From JBLZUR01 sp048565625 (GTDB lineage: Bacteria; Pseudomonadota; Alphaproteobacteria; Sphingomonadales; Sphingomonadaceae), in contig NZ_JBLZUR010000002.1 in NCBI RefSeq assembly GCF_048565625.1, forward strand, positions 1,860,001 through 1,924,000: DNA of 64,000 bases, read 5' to 3'. Of this stretch, positions 33,069-41,180 are shown piece after piece; position 1 is the first letter of the stretch; every line of letters begins with the position of its first letter. Both the position numbers and the translations under genes were made by a program. A model generated the notes under the pieces. That model was not told the DNA's origin. It did not search any database and was given only the letters and a program-made list of their open reading frames with translations.

Positions 33069-33265
33069 CGCACGAAGCGATTATACAGCGTCTTGTGCGG
33101 TCCGTAGCCAGCCGGCGCATCCTTCCACTGGAGGCCGTGGCGGATGACGTCGACGATCCCGCTCACCACCCGTCGATCATCAACCCGCCGCAGCCCGCGC
33201 GAGCGCGGGAAGAACGGCTCGATGCGCGCCATCTGTGCGCGCGACAACAGCATCAGGTCGGACAT
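32897..33265 (-). CDS. IS5-family transposase, first frame (OrfA)
   Basis: N-terminal part of the transposase, 122 residues: the DUF4096-type region (MARIEPFFPRSRGL, VDDRRVVSGIVDVIRHGLQWKDAP), then the start of the catalytic domain with the first aspartate in MIDATHLKAHRTAA. A -1 slip on the CCAAAAAGG run near 32944 would join it to OrfB and give the complete DDE enzyme. Confidence 0.87.
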   Translation of the reverse strand: MSDLMLLSRAQMARIEPFFPRSRGLRRVDDRRVVSGIVDVIRHGLQWKDAPAGYGPHKTLYNRFVRWSRLGVFERIFAGLAAEGAPPERLMIDATHLKAHRTAASLAKKGLLPAASAGPEAG

Positions 33266-33323
33266 GGCTCACCTCCGACCCGATTGGAATCACATGCTCA
33301 CGCCGTCGTAAAGGGTCCTGAGC

Positions 33324-33956
33324 CTAGGCCGCAGGCAGGCTGACGCCGAAGACAAGCACCGTCGGCTCGGGTTCGGAAAGCTGGATGGTGGCACCACGGC
33401 CTCGCGCCAGCTCGGCCGCCATGCCGGCCACGACGGCCCGCGCGCTCAACTCGCCCAGCGGCACCTCGGTCGTGAGCGTGGTGCGCAACTCCTCGTCCAA
33501 GACCAACCTCGGCCCCTCCGCCCGCACCGCGATCTCATTCTCTTCGGCGCCAATGTCGAGCCGCCCGCCACGGACCAACGCGTCGCCGGCGATGAGCGCC
33601 AGATTGAGGAGAATCTTGAGCGCCGCCTTGTCCATCGTTGCCTGGGAGACCATCCAGCCGATCTGCAACCGGCTGTTCTGCCCGAACAATCCCTCGATCG
33701 CCTGCTTCGCCTCGACCGTGTCAACCTGATCGCCGAAGCCGCCCGCGGCGCCGAAGGCGAGACGGAAGAACTTCAGCTTCGCGGCCGACACCTTCGCGCT
33801 CTCGGCGAGCAACTCGACGATCCGGCTCCGCATGTCCGGATCGTCCTCATCCGCCAGCAGCTCGATCCCGTTGTTGAGCGCACCGACCGGGCTCAAGAGG
33901 TCGTGGCACAACCGCGAGCAAAGCAGGTTGGCGAACTCGATTTCCGGGCTGGTCAT
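33324..33956 (-). CDS. chpT: histidine phosphotransferase ChpT
   Basis: 210 residues with the ChpT landmark LLCSRLCHDLLSPVGALNNGIELLADE, where the histidine of CHDL receives phosphate from CckA and passes it to CtrA and CpdR, the cell-cycle phosphorelay of alphaproteobacteria. The second half is a degenerate ATPase-like fold. The ATG at 33956 gives the family N-terminus. The IS lies exactly at the stop codon: the TAG is part of the CTAG target duplication, so the protein is unchanged. Possible read-through into cheA would now be blocked. Confidence 0.92.
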   Translation of the reverse strand: MTSPEIEFANLLCSRLCHDLLSPVGALNNGIELLADEDDPDMRSRIVELLAESAKVSAAKLKFFRLAFGAAGGFGDQVDTVEAKQAIEGLFGQNSRLQIGWMVSQATMDKAALKILLNLALIAGDALVRGGRLDIGAEENEIAVRAEGPRLVLDEELRTTLTTEVPLGELSARAVVAGMAAELARGRGATIQLSEPEPTVLVFGVSLPAA

Positions 33957-34006
33957 GCACTCTCTCCAAGGACGAGGCGGACTTGTGGCGATTGCCCGCC
34001 CGGCTT

Positions 34007-34405
34007 TCAAGCGATCTGGATCAGGCCGACCGGATCGAACCCGTTCGCCCGCGCGCGCCACAGCGCCGCTTCGCTGCCGGCCAGGATGAGCCACAAGCCG
34101 CCTGCCGGATCGGCAGCCGCCGCGTCCCGAGACGAGGGTGTTGTCGACCCGCTCGGATGCGAGTGAAAACAGCCGACCACCTGCGGCCCTCCGGTACGCG
34201 CGTTGCGGTGCGCGGCAATCAAGGCAGCGGGGTCGATCTCGAAGCTGTCTGAGGGATCATCGGCAACATTGGCGGTGACTTTGAAGCCTTCGATCGCCCC
34301 CTCCCGGCCGAAAAGCAGACCGCAGACTTCGACGCTGACATCAGCCTCGGCTAACGCTGTCAGCTCGGCGAGCAGCCGGCTTGATATTTTCGTCTGCGCC
34401 ACCAT
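34007..34405 (-). CDS. JAMM/MPN-domain metallopeptidase
   Basis: 132-residue JAB1/MPN-fold protein with the zinc motif: glutamate in EVCGLLFG, and HSHPSGSTTPSSRD giving His-x-His, Ser and Asp. Bacterial stand-alone JAMM proteins cleave after C-terminal Gly residues of ubiquitin-like or sulfur-carrier proteins. No sulfur-carrier gene is adjacent, so its partner is unknown. It is divergent from rluD. Confidence 0.88.
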   Translation of the reverse strand: MVAQTKISSRLLAELTALAEADVSVEVCGLLFGREGAIEGFKVTANVADDPSDSFEIDPAALIAAHRNARTGGPQVVGCFHSHPSGSTTPSSRDAAAADPAGGLWLILAGSEAALWRARANGFDPVGLIQIA

Positions 34406-34437
34406 CTCGCTATGCGATGAACCGGGGGGTTTCGACA

Positions 34438-35370
34438 ATGCGCGCCGAGGTGCCGGCGGAGGCAGCCGGCTGGCGGCTCGACCGCGCGCTGGCTGTCGCG
34501 ATCCCGACGCTTTCGCGCGAGCGGTTGAAGGCGCTGGTATCGTCCGGTCAGGTGACGGCGGAAGATGGCCGCGCGATCCGCGATCCCGCGACCAAGCTGT
34601 TGGGCGCGGCCACCTTCCTGGTCGCGGTTCCCGATCCCACACCGGCGCACAACGTCGCGCAAGACTTGAACCTGGTGGTCGCGTTCGAAGATGAACATCT
34701 GATCGTCGTCGACAAGCCTGCGGGCATGGTCGTCCACCCGGCGGCCGGCAATCTCGACGGCACGATGGTCAACGCGCTTCTCCATCACTGCGCGGGGCAG
34801 CTGTCGGGCATCGGCGGGGTGGCCCGCCCCGGCATCGTCCATCGCATCGACAAGGACACTTCGGGGCTGATCGTCGCCGCCAAGACCGATCGCGCCCATG
34901 AAGGGCTGGCCCGCCAGTTCGCCGATCACTCGATCCAGCGGCGCTATAGGGCGATCGTCGGCGGCCGCCCCATTCCTGCGGCCGGCAAGGTCGATGCACC
35001 CCTCGCCCGATCGACCACGAACCGTCAGAAGATGGCCATCGTGGCGGATGGGCGCGGCAAGCGGGCGGTGACGCATTACCGGACGGACACGGTGTTGCGC
35101 GATGCGGCCCTGGTCGAGTGCCGGCTTGAGACAGGCCGCACGCATCAGGTCCGCGTGCACATGGCGTCGCTCGGCCACGCTCTGCTCGGCGATCCGGTCT
35201 ACGGGCGATCGAAGGCGCATCGGGATCTGCTCGCGCGGCTGGGTTTCGCCCGTCAGGCCCTGCACGCGGCGCATCTCGGCTTCGTTCACCCGATCACAAG
35301 CAACGCTTTGGCGCTGGATAGCGAAATGCCTGCAGACATGCAGGAACTGTTCAGCGAGCTTTCGGTATAG
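34438..35370 (+). CDS. rluD: 23S rRNA pseudouridine synthase, RluD family
   Basis: About 310 residues: S4-like RNA-binding domain (LDRALAVAIPTLSRERLKALVSSGQV) then the catalytic domain with HRIDKDTSGLIVAAK (catalytic aspartate) and LETGRTHQVRVH. RluD makes the pseudouridines in helix 69 of 23S rRNA. ATG 34438 has GGGGGG about 8 bases upstream; ATG 34417 in the same frame is an alternative. It precedes rpoH on the same strand. Confidence 0.93.
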   Translation: MRAEVPAEAAGWRLDRALAVAIPTLSRERLKALVSSGQVTAEDGRAIRDPATKLLGAATFLVAVPDPTPAHNVAQDLNLVVAFEDEHLIVVDKPAGMVVHPAAGNLDGTMVNALLHHCAGQLSGIGGVARPGIVHRIDKDTSGLIVAAKTDRAHEGLARQFADHSIQRRYRAIVGGRPIPAAGKVDAPLARSTTNRQKMAIVADGRGKRAVTHYRTDTVLRDAALVECRLETGRTHQVRVHMASLGHALLGDPVYGRSKAHRDLLARLGFARQALHAAHLGFVHPITSNALALDSEMPADMQELFSELSV

Positions 35371-35426
35371 ATATTTCTGGTTCTCCCGCAGTGCGGCGAG
35401 ACCGGAGGGAAGGGAGTTTTCAGGTT

Positions 35427-36335
35427 ATGGCCAGCGGTAAGAACGTCCCTGCGACGATCCCGGCGCTTGGTGGCGAACAGGGTCTCAACCGCTATCTGTC
35501 GGAGATCCGGAAGTTTCCCCTTCTGGCGCCCGAGGAAGAGTATATGCTCGCCAAGCGGTTTCAGGAGCATCAGGATCCTGAGGCGGCGGCGCGACTCGTC
35601 ACCTCGCATCTGCGCCTCGTGGCGAAGATCGCGATGGGTTATCGCGGCTACGGCCTGCCGGTCAGCGAGCTGATCTCCGAGGGCAATATCGGCCTGATGC
35701 AGGGCGTTAAGAAGTTCGAGCCGGATCGCGGCTTCCGCCTCGCCACCTATGCGATGTGGTGGATTCGGGCCTCGATCCAGGAATTCATCCTGCGCAGCTG
35801 GTCGCTCGTGAAGATGGGCACCACTGCCGCGCAGAAGAAGCTGTTCTTCAACCTGCGCCGCATGAAGTCGCAGCTCGATGCCTTCGAGGATGGCGACCTG
35901 AAGCCGGAGGATCTCACCAAGATCGCCACCGATCTCGGCGTGACAGAGGCGGAAGTCACCTCGATGAACCGCCGCATGTCGATGGGCGGCGACACCTCGC
36001 TCAACGCTTCGATGCGTGAGGATGGCGAGGGCGAGTGGCAGGACTGGCTGGTCGATACCGACCCGCTCCAGGATGAGCGGATCGCCGAAGCCGAGGAGAA
36101 GACCGTCCGCCACGACCTGCTGGTCGAGGCAATGGACAGCCTCAATGATCGCGAGAAGCACATCCTCGCCGAGCGCCGTTTGGCCGAGGATCCGAAGACG
36201 CTGGAGGAACTCAGTCAGGTCTACGGCGTCAGCCGCGAGCGCGTCCGACAGATCGAGGTTCGTGCGTTCGACAAGCTTCAGAAGGCGATGATGAAGATCG
36301 CCGGCGAGAAGCGCCTGATACCGGCACTGGCGTGA
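35427..36335 (+). CDS. rpoH: RNA polymerase heat-shock sigma factor RpoH
   Basis: 302-residue sigma-32. Region 2 contains HLRLVAKIAMGYRGYGLPVSELISEGNIGLMQGVKKFEP and TYAMWWIRASIQEFIL. The QKKLFFNLRRMK segment is the RpoH box that distinguishes it from RpoD. Region 4.2 has LEELSQVYGVSRERVRQIE. ATG 35427 is preceded by AAGGGAG. It follows rluD by 56 bases. Confidence 0.97.
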   Translation: MASGKNVPATIPALGGEQGLNRYLSEIRKFPLLAPEEEYMLAKRFQEHQDPEAAARLVTSHLRLVAKIAMGYRGYGLPVSELISEGNIGLMQGVKKFEPDRGFRLATYAMWWIRASIQEFILRSWSLVKMGTTAAQKKLFFNLRRMKSQLDAFEDGDLKPEDLTKIATDLGVTEAEVTSMNRRMSMGGDTSLNASMREDGEGEWQDWLVDTDPLQDERIAEAEEKTVRHDLLVEAMDSLNDREKHILAERRLAEDPKTLEELSQVYGVSRERVRQIEVRAFDKLQKAMMKIAGEKRLIPALA

Positions 36336-36407
36336 ACCCCGTCGCCTTGGTCTCCGTGACTTGCTAAGGCCGCACACCGGTCCTGAAGCGAGTTGGAGAA
36401 CCCAGAA

Positions 36408-37049
36408 GTGACGATGGATCTGCGGTCGCTGCATCACGTCGTTGTCCTCTGCCACCCGGAGCGCGGCGAAAGTTTCAATCGCTCCGTCGCGGAGACATAC
36501 TGCGACACCGTCGAACAATGCGGTCAGCGTGCGACGCTGCGCGACTTGTACGGGATGAACTTCGACCCCGTCCTTCGCGGCTATGAACAGCCGGTCGCGA
36601 ACGACTCCCGCATTTCCCCTCATGTTGAGGCAGAAATGAACATCATACGGGACTGCGCTGCGCTGACACTGGTCTATCCTATCTGGTTCGGTACGCCTCC
36701 AGCGATGATGAAGGGATATATGGAGCGTGTGCTAGGCGCCGGCATTACGCCTCGTGCAGTCGAGAACCGCGAACAATCGGGTCTCTCCTCCGCAACCCTC
36801 GTTAGCATCACCACGTCAGCGAACCGGGGAGCTTGGCTTGCCGAACAAGGGCAGCAGAGCGCCCTGGAGCGTCTGGTCGATGCCTATATTGCCCATGCCT
36901 TCAGCATGCGCGGACACGAGCATCTGCACTTCGGATCTATCGTCCCCGATCTCGGAAAGCGGTTCGTGGACGAACATCTTGCGGAGGTGCGTGCCCGTAC
37001 ACGCAAGATCTGCGCAGGCTTGGCGAGCACCGCACGGACGACCGGCTAG
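36408..37049 (+). CDS. NAD(P)H-dependent oxidoreductase, flavodoxin-fold (NQO family)
   Basis: About 213 residues. HHVVVLCHPERGESFNRSVAE is the FMN/FAD phosphate loop of the flavodoxin_2 family, YPIWFGTPPAMMKGYMERVL the quinone-reductase signature, and ITTSANRGAWL the later active-site loop. Probably a quinone or nitro-compound reductase. GTG 36408 with GGAG upstream is my start; ATG 36414 is two codons later and TTG 36393 is possible. Its stop overlaps that of the convergent gene in CTAG (37046-37049). Confidence 0.88.
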   Translation: MTMDLRSLHHVVVLCHPERGESFNRSVAETYCDTVEQCGQRATLRDLYGMNFDPVLRGYEQPVANDSRISPHVEAEMNIIRDCAALTLVYPIWFGTPPAMMKGYMERVLGAGITPRAVENREQSGLSSATLVSITTSANRGAWLAEQGQQSALERLVDAYIAHAFSMRGHEHLHFGSIVPDLGKRFVDEHLAEVRARTRKICAGLASTARTTG

Positions 37050-37837
37050 AATTTGCGGACCAGCCCCAGGGCGAGTTCTACGTCTGCGCTGTTGTGATTG
37101 AGGCCACCGACAACACCCGCATCTAGTTGCCAATCGTTCGCCGGCTGCCACGCGACAGAGAATGCGGCGTAGACCTCCGTGACGTGATGGGCCGGGTCGC
37201 GGTCCCTCATCGCCTCGGCCTCGATCGTCGCCGTGACCGCATTTGTCAGGTCCAGGGCTACCCCAAGGATATTGGCGTAGGCCAGATGATGTCCGTTTCG
37301 GTGTTCATCCGCCGCGGCGTCGAGCTCAGGGCTAAGCGACAAGGTCATGCCTCTACCGATTTCGACGTCCACCGGCATGATCAGGCTCGCCTCCCAAGTT
37401 CCCGCGCCGATCGCCTTTCCGCCGACCGGCAACGTCACGGAAGGCTGGACGGCCAGCGAGAACCCCCTTCCATCCGGATTGCAAAGATTGCGTCTCAGCC
37501 CGAGTGTCAGCTCGCCTACCCCATCCTCACGCGCGATCGTGCGGTGCAAAGCGCGATCACGCTCCCGTACATCCCCATAGCCAGTCCACTCGATCCGCGC
37601 TTCGGTTCTTCCATCAAGGCCGATCCGGACGAGCGAGTCTCCGGCCAGCAGCGTATCGGTCCGCTCGGTTCCCTCGTCCTCACGCGTCCAGTCAGCGAGC
37701 CCAAGCTCAAGCTGAAACGTGCCGGGCTCGACCGTGCAGGCAGGCGTGCCGAGCCCCGGCCGATCGGCACAAAGCTCCCGATCGGCGGCTTGTGCGGAGC
37801 TTGCAACGAGGAGGAGCGGAAGGATCAGATAGCGCAT
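37046..37837 (-). CDS. outer-membrane beta-barrel-like exported protein
   Basis: 263 residues with a signal peptide (YLILPLLLVASSAQAAD). The mature part is alternating beta strands (GELTLGLRRNL, SLAVQPSVTLPVGG, WQLDAGVVGGLNHNSADVELALGLVRKF) ending in an aromatic residue, as outer-membrane barrels do. It resembles the phenol-degradation MetA-like/transporter barrels, but the assignment is loose. Cysteines in CADRPGLGTPACTVEPG may form a disulfide. Confidence 0.75.
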   Translation of the reverse strand: MRYLILPLLLVASSAQAADRELCADRPGLGTPACTVEPGTFQLELGLADWTREDEGTERTDTLLAGDSLVRIGLDGRTEARIEWTGYGDVRERDRALHRTIAREDGVGELTLGLRRNLCNPDGRGFSLAVQPSVTLPVGGKAIGAGTWEASLIMPVDVEIGRGMTLSLSPELDAAADEHRNGHHLAYANILGVALDLTNAVTATIEAEAMRDRDPAHHVTEVYAAFSVAWQPANDWQLDAGVVGGLNHNSADVELALGLVRKF

Positions 37838-37945
37838 ATCGGGCGACAACCGTCACGCCACCACATGTTTCCGCACGACCTGCGACCTCTTGCAGGGCGA
37901 CCTCTCGACATTATCTATTAGCTATTCAATTCAGCTACTTAACGG

Positions 37946-38374
37946 ATGTTAGTCGATATGCTCACGCGTTCCCTCGCTGCGTTGGCTGCCGCTGGCGCGC
38001 TGCTCGCCTCTCCGGCCATCGCAGCCACGAATTCGCAGGTGATTGCAAAGGGCGAGGCGAAACTCGCGCACACGCTTGAAGGTTACACCGCCGGAGAGCC
38101 GGTCCGTTGCCTTCCCTTCTCCCGCATCTATTCCACCCAGATCATCGACGGCACGGCGATCCTCTACAAGAGCGGGCGCCGCATCTACGTCAATCGTCCG
38201 GAGATCGGTGCATCCTCGCTGCGCAACGATCAGATCCTGGTGACAAAGATGTTCGGATCCCAACTCTGTGACATCGACACAGTCAACTTGGTCGACCGGA
38301 ACTCCCGCTTCTGGAATGGCTTCGTCGGATTGGGCGAGTTCGTGCCTTACACCAAAGCCGAAAAGCACGATTAA
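37946..38374 (+). CDS. small exported protein, DUF6491-like
   Basis: 142 residues: signal peptide (SLAALAAAGALLASPAIAAT) and a mature region with CLPFSRIYSTQIIDGTAILY, RRIYVNRPEIGASSLRNDQILV and SQLCDIDTVNLVDRN ending GLGEFVPYTKAE. I recognise this as the pattern of sphingomonad periplasmic proteins grouped as DUF6491; function unknown. Two cysteines could pair. The next gene, a subtilase, starts 28 bases later. Confidence 0.7.
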   Translation: MLVDMLTRSLAALAAAGALLASPAIAATNSQVIAKGEAKLAHTLEGYTAGEPVRCLPFSRIYSTQIIDGTAILYKSGRRIYVNRPEIGASSLRNDQILVTKMFGSQLCDIDTVNLVDRNSRFWNGFVGLGEFVPYTKAEKHD

Positions 38375-38402
38375 GTTTCTCGCGATTGTACGTAGGACGT
38401 AG

Positions 38403-39398
38403 ATGAAGACGACACTGCTGAGGCTCAGCCTCGCCCTGCTGGCCTGTACCGCGTCTGCGCCCACGCTTGCTGCCGGTGAAGCACATTCTGCCGCTCCGAA
38501 CGCACGGCTCGAACGGGCGTTGAGTTGGGGTCTAGATCGCATCGACGCTGATCGGGCCTACCGGCAGGTCGGCGCCGGGAGCGGTGTCACCGTGGCCTTG
38601 ATCGATACGGGGATCGCGAGCGGCGCGCACGCCTTCTTCGCCAACATCTCGCCTGCTTCCATCGACCTGCTGCCGCACCGGGCGTTCGGCGACGCGGGTG
38701 CCGGACATGGTGGACAGACAGCCGGCCTGCTTGCGGCTGCAAGGGACGGTCGCGGGACCATGGGCGTTGCCTATGACGCGACACTCCTCATGGTGCGGGC
38801 AGACCTCGACGGGTCCTGCCAGACGATTTGCCGGATGCATGGTGGCGATGTCGCACGCGGGATCGACTATGCCGTCGCACAGGGCGCGCGTGTCATCGGC
38901 CTCCCGATCGCCTCGGTCAGGCCGTTGCGATCGATTGAGCCGGCGTTGGAGAGAGCGGTCGCTGCCGGCGTGCTTATCGTGGCGGCGGCGGGCAATGATG
39001 GTGCGGAAGAACCGGTATGGCCGGCGCGCTATGCGGCCGATCCCCGCTTTAAAGGATCGATCATCGTCGCCGGCGCGGGCACGCTGCGGGGCGATCTCGC
39101 CAGATGGTCGAACCGCGCCGGAAGCACGGCGTCCCACTTCATCGTCGCACCCGGCGAGTTCCTGCCGATCGACTGCGGACAGGAGACGTGCAGCCTTGGC
39201 TCAGGCACATCCTACTCCGTCAGTTTCGTGGAGGGGGCTGCTGCGCTCCTGCTCGGCCGCTATCCGGATCTGACCGGCAGCGAGGTGGCCGAGCTGCTTC
39301 TTGATGCAGCCTCCGAGCGGCGCGTGCGTGCGGATCGCGGGCGCGGTTTGCTGGACGTGCGCGCCGCCGTTCGACGCTTGGAGCAGGCGAAGGGCTAA
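38403..39398 (+). CDS. S8-family subtilisin-like serine peptidase
   Basis: 331 residues with a signal peptide (LLRLSLALLACTASAPTLAAG). Catalytic triad: Asp in VALIDTGIAS, His in GAGHGGQTAG, and Ser in LGSGTSYSVSFVEGAAALL; the oxyanion asparagine is in VAAAGNDG. The usual GHGT is GHGG here and GTSMA is GTSYS, both unusual but leaving the triad intact. A likely disulfide is in GSCQTICRMHGG. Probably periplasmic. Confidence 0.9.
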   Translation: MKTTLLRLSLALLACTASAPTLAAGEAHSAAPNARLERALSWGLDRIDADRAYRQVGAGSGVTVALIDTGIASGAHAFFANISPASIDLLPHRAFGDAGAGHGGQTAGLLAAARDGRGTMGVAYDATLLMVRADLDGSCQTICRMHGGDVARGIDYAVAQGARVIGLPIASVRPLRSIEPALERAVAAGVLIVAAAGNDGAEEPVWPARYAADPRFKGSIIVAGAGTLRGDLARWSNRAGSTASHFIVAPGEFLPIDCGQETCSLGSGTSYSVSFVEGAAALLLGRYPDLTGSEVAELLLDAASERRVRADRGRGLLDVRAAVRRLEQAKG

Positions 39399-39409
39399 GC
39401 GGCGCTGCT

Positions 39410-40252
39410 ATGCTGAACCGCTGTTTACGTCACGGCCTCCTCGCGGCCTCCGGCCTGATCGCCGGGTGTTCCGCCATGATGCGGAGCAACCTCTACAAGG
39501 CGAGCACCGATCCGGTCGACTTGGCCGATTGGACGACAGCCCTGCCGGCGGAGGTTCACGCGCAGACGACGGATGGTCTCGCCCTCACCGGCTACTTCTG
39601 GCGCGGCGATCGCGAGGACCGTGACGTCATCATCTTCTTCCACGGACGCGGCGCCCATCAGGGCGTCGGCGCGAAATATGCGGAGTACATGACGGGCCAT
39701 GGCGATCATGTGCTGGTCGCCTCCTATCGCGGCTTCGGCGGCAATCCCGGCGAACCGAACCAGGAAGCGCTGCTCCGGGACGGACAAGCCTTCGTCAGAC
39801 TGGCCCGCCAGATCGTCGGCCGGAACGCCGCCATCTACCTGACCGGTCACTCGCTCGGCGGAGCCGTCGCCCTTCACGTCGCGGCGATCGAAGATGTCGC
39901 GGGCGTGATCAGCCTGTCGACGTTCGACAAACTGGAAGACGCCGCCCCCGCCTATCTCCGGCGGCTGTTACCTGACGCCTGGGACAATCTCGCCGCGATC
40001 CGCAAGGTGGACGAACCCGTGCTGGTCGTTCACGGCGGCGCCGACGAGCAGGTCGATGCAGGCCAAGCGGTCCGCCTGTTCGATCGCGCCAATACGCCGG
40101 CTGCCCTGCTGCTGATCGAACAGGCAGCGCACAAGCCGTCGATGGGCAAGCTCGCGCCCATCATCACCGAGGCTGTCGAGGCGATCGACGGCGCAGGCCT
40201 GAACACCTTCCCGGCCCACCTCCCTCCTGGCTGGTCGGTACGGACGAAGTAG
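39410..40252 (+). CDS. alpha/beta-hydrolase lipoprotein
   Basis: 280 residues. The N-terminus ends in a lipobox (SGLIAGC), so the protein should be lipid-anchored in the periplasm. The hydrolase core has the oxyanion strand IIFFHGRGAHQGVG, the nucleophile elbow GHSLGGAVAL, the acid in VVHGGADEQVD, and a histidine in EQAAHKPSM. Similar to Bem46/FrsA-like hydrolases; substrate unknown. It starts 12 bases after the subtilase and ends flush against a convergent hydrolase gene. Confidence 0.88.
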   Translation: MLNRCLRHGLLAASGLIAGCSAMMRSNLYKASTDPVDLADWTTALPAEVHAQTTDGLALTGYFWRGDREDRDVIIFFHGRGAHQGVGAKYAEYMTGHGDHVLVASYRGFGGNPGEPNQEALLRDGQAFVRLARQIVGRNAAIYLTGHSLGGAVALHVAAIEDVAGVISLSTFDKLEDAAPAYLRRLLPDAWDNLAAIRKVDEPVLVVHGGADEQVDAGQAVRLFDRANTPAALLLIEQAAHKPSMGKLAPIITEAVEAIDGAGLNTFPAHLPPGWSVRTK

Positions 40253-41140
40253 TCAGCGCGGGTGGGACGCGCAGAGATGGCCTATGATCAGCCCGCTCAC
40301 CCGCTCCGGTTCTTCAAGATGAAGCCAGTGAGTGGCGTCATCCAAGACATGCAACCGGCAGTCCTCGCATCTTTCGACACTCGCCTCCGCGACATGTTGT
40401 CCAAGCAAGCTATCCTTGCCGCCCCAGAGTACCAGGGTCGGCACCCTCACCACCGCTGACTTGCCGGGGCGACGCCTACGAAGCGCGCGATAGTAGTTCA
40501 GCATGGCCGTAAGGTGCCCGGGACGTCGCCAGGCTTCCACATACCTGTCGACCGCGCCCGTCTCGAATGCGTCCGGGCGCGCCGAACCTGTAAGCGTCCT
40601 CCGAAGGGCTTCATATCGGAAGGCGCCAAGAGCGATCTCCGGAAGCCAAGGAAGTTGAAAAAAGATCGCGTAGCTGCTGCGGATCGCCTGACGTGGATGC
40701 TTGACCGCCTGCACCGCCCAGACATCGGGATGCGGAGCGTCCAGGATGACCATCCGTCTCGACCGCTCGGGATAGCGTGCAGCGACCTGCCAGGCGATCA
40801 CGCCACCCCAGTCGTGCCCGACAAGGTGGAAACGCTCCATGCCGAGAACGTCTGCCAGCCCGATAACGTCAGCCGCCAGAAGATCGATGTGGTAAGCGGC
40901 GAGGCCCCGCGGCGCGTCGCTGAGATTGTATCCTCGCAGGTCAGGCGCGATGACGCGAAAGCCGGCCTGCGCCAGGGGGGTCAGTTGGTGGCGCCAGGCC
41001 CACCAGAACTCGGGAAAGCCGTGGAGCAAGAACACCGGCACGCCGTCGCTCGGGCCTGCCTCCACGAGATGAAACGAGATCTCGTTCGCGGTCACCCGGC
41101 GGCTGCACCAACCCGGACGAAGAAGGTCTGCGTGGCCCAT
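40253..41140 (-). CDS. alpha/beta hydrolase of the epoxide hydrolase type
   Basis: 295 residues: LLHGFPEFWWAWRHQL is the oxyanion HGFPE motif of epoxide hydrolases. The nucleophile elbow GHDWGGVIAW has an aspartate, as in epoxide hydrolases and haloalkane dehalogenases. The acid lies in LWGGKDSLLG and the histidine in DATHWLHLEEPE. No signal peptide. ATG 41140 gives the shortest plausible protein; the frame is open further upstream. It is the first of several minus-strand xenobiotic-type genes. Confidence 0.88.
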   Translation of the reverse strand: MGHADLLRPGWCSRRVTANEISFHLVEAGPSDGVPVFLLHGFPEFWWAWRHQLTPLAQAGFRVIAPDLRGYNLSDAPRGLAAYHIDLLAADVIGLADVLGMERFHLVGHDWGGVIAWQVAARYPERSRRMVILDAPHPDVWAVQAVKHPRQAIRSSYAIFFQLPWLPEIALGAFRYEALRRTLTGSARPDAFETGAVDRYVEAWRRPGHLTAMLNYYRALRRRRPGKSAVVRVPTLVLWGGKDSLLGQHVAEASVERCEDCRLHVLDDATHWLHLEEPERVSGLIIGHLCASHPR

Positions 41141-41180
41141 TCCGGCTAAGCACGCGTGATGGGACGCGGTTCCTTGAGGT

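Larger units (their letters stand above)
32496..33323 (-). mobile_element. intact IS5-family (IS427-like) insertion sequence, 828 bp
   Basis: Terminal inverted repeats GGTCAGGACTC (32496-32506) and GGGTCCTGAGC (33313-33323) match at 9 of 11 positions. The element is flanked on both sides by CTAG (32492-32495 and 33324-33327), a 4-bp target duplication. It carries two overlapping transposase frames. The intact ends and frames suggest a recent insertion. Confidence 0.88.

Noticed and set aside
35286..36623. Minus-strand frame of 445 codons
   Set aside because: Antisense to rpoH and the flavodoxin-fold reductase; no domain.
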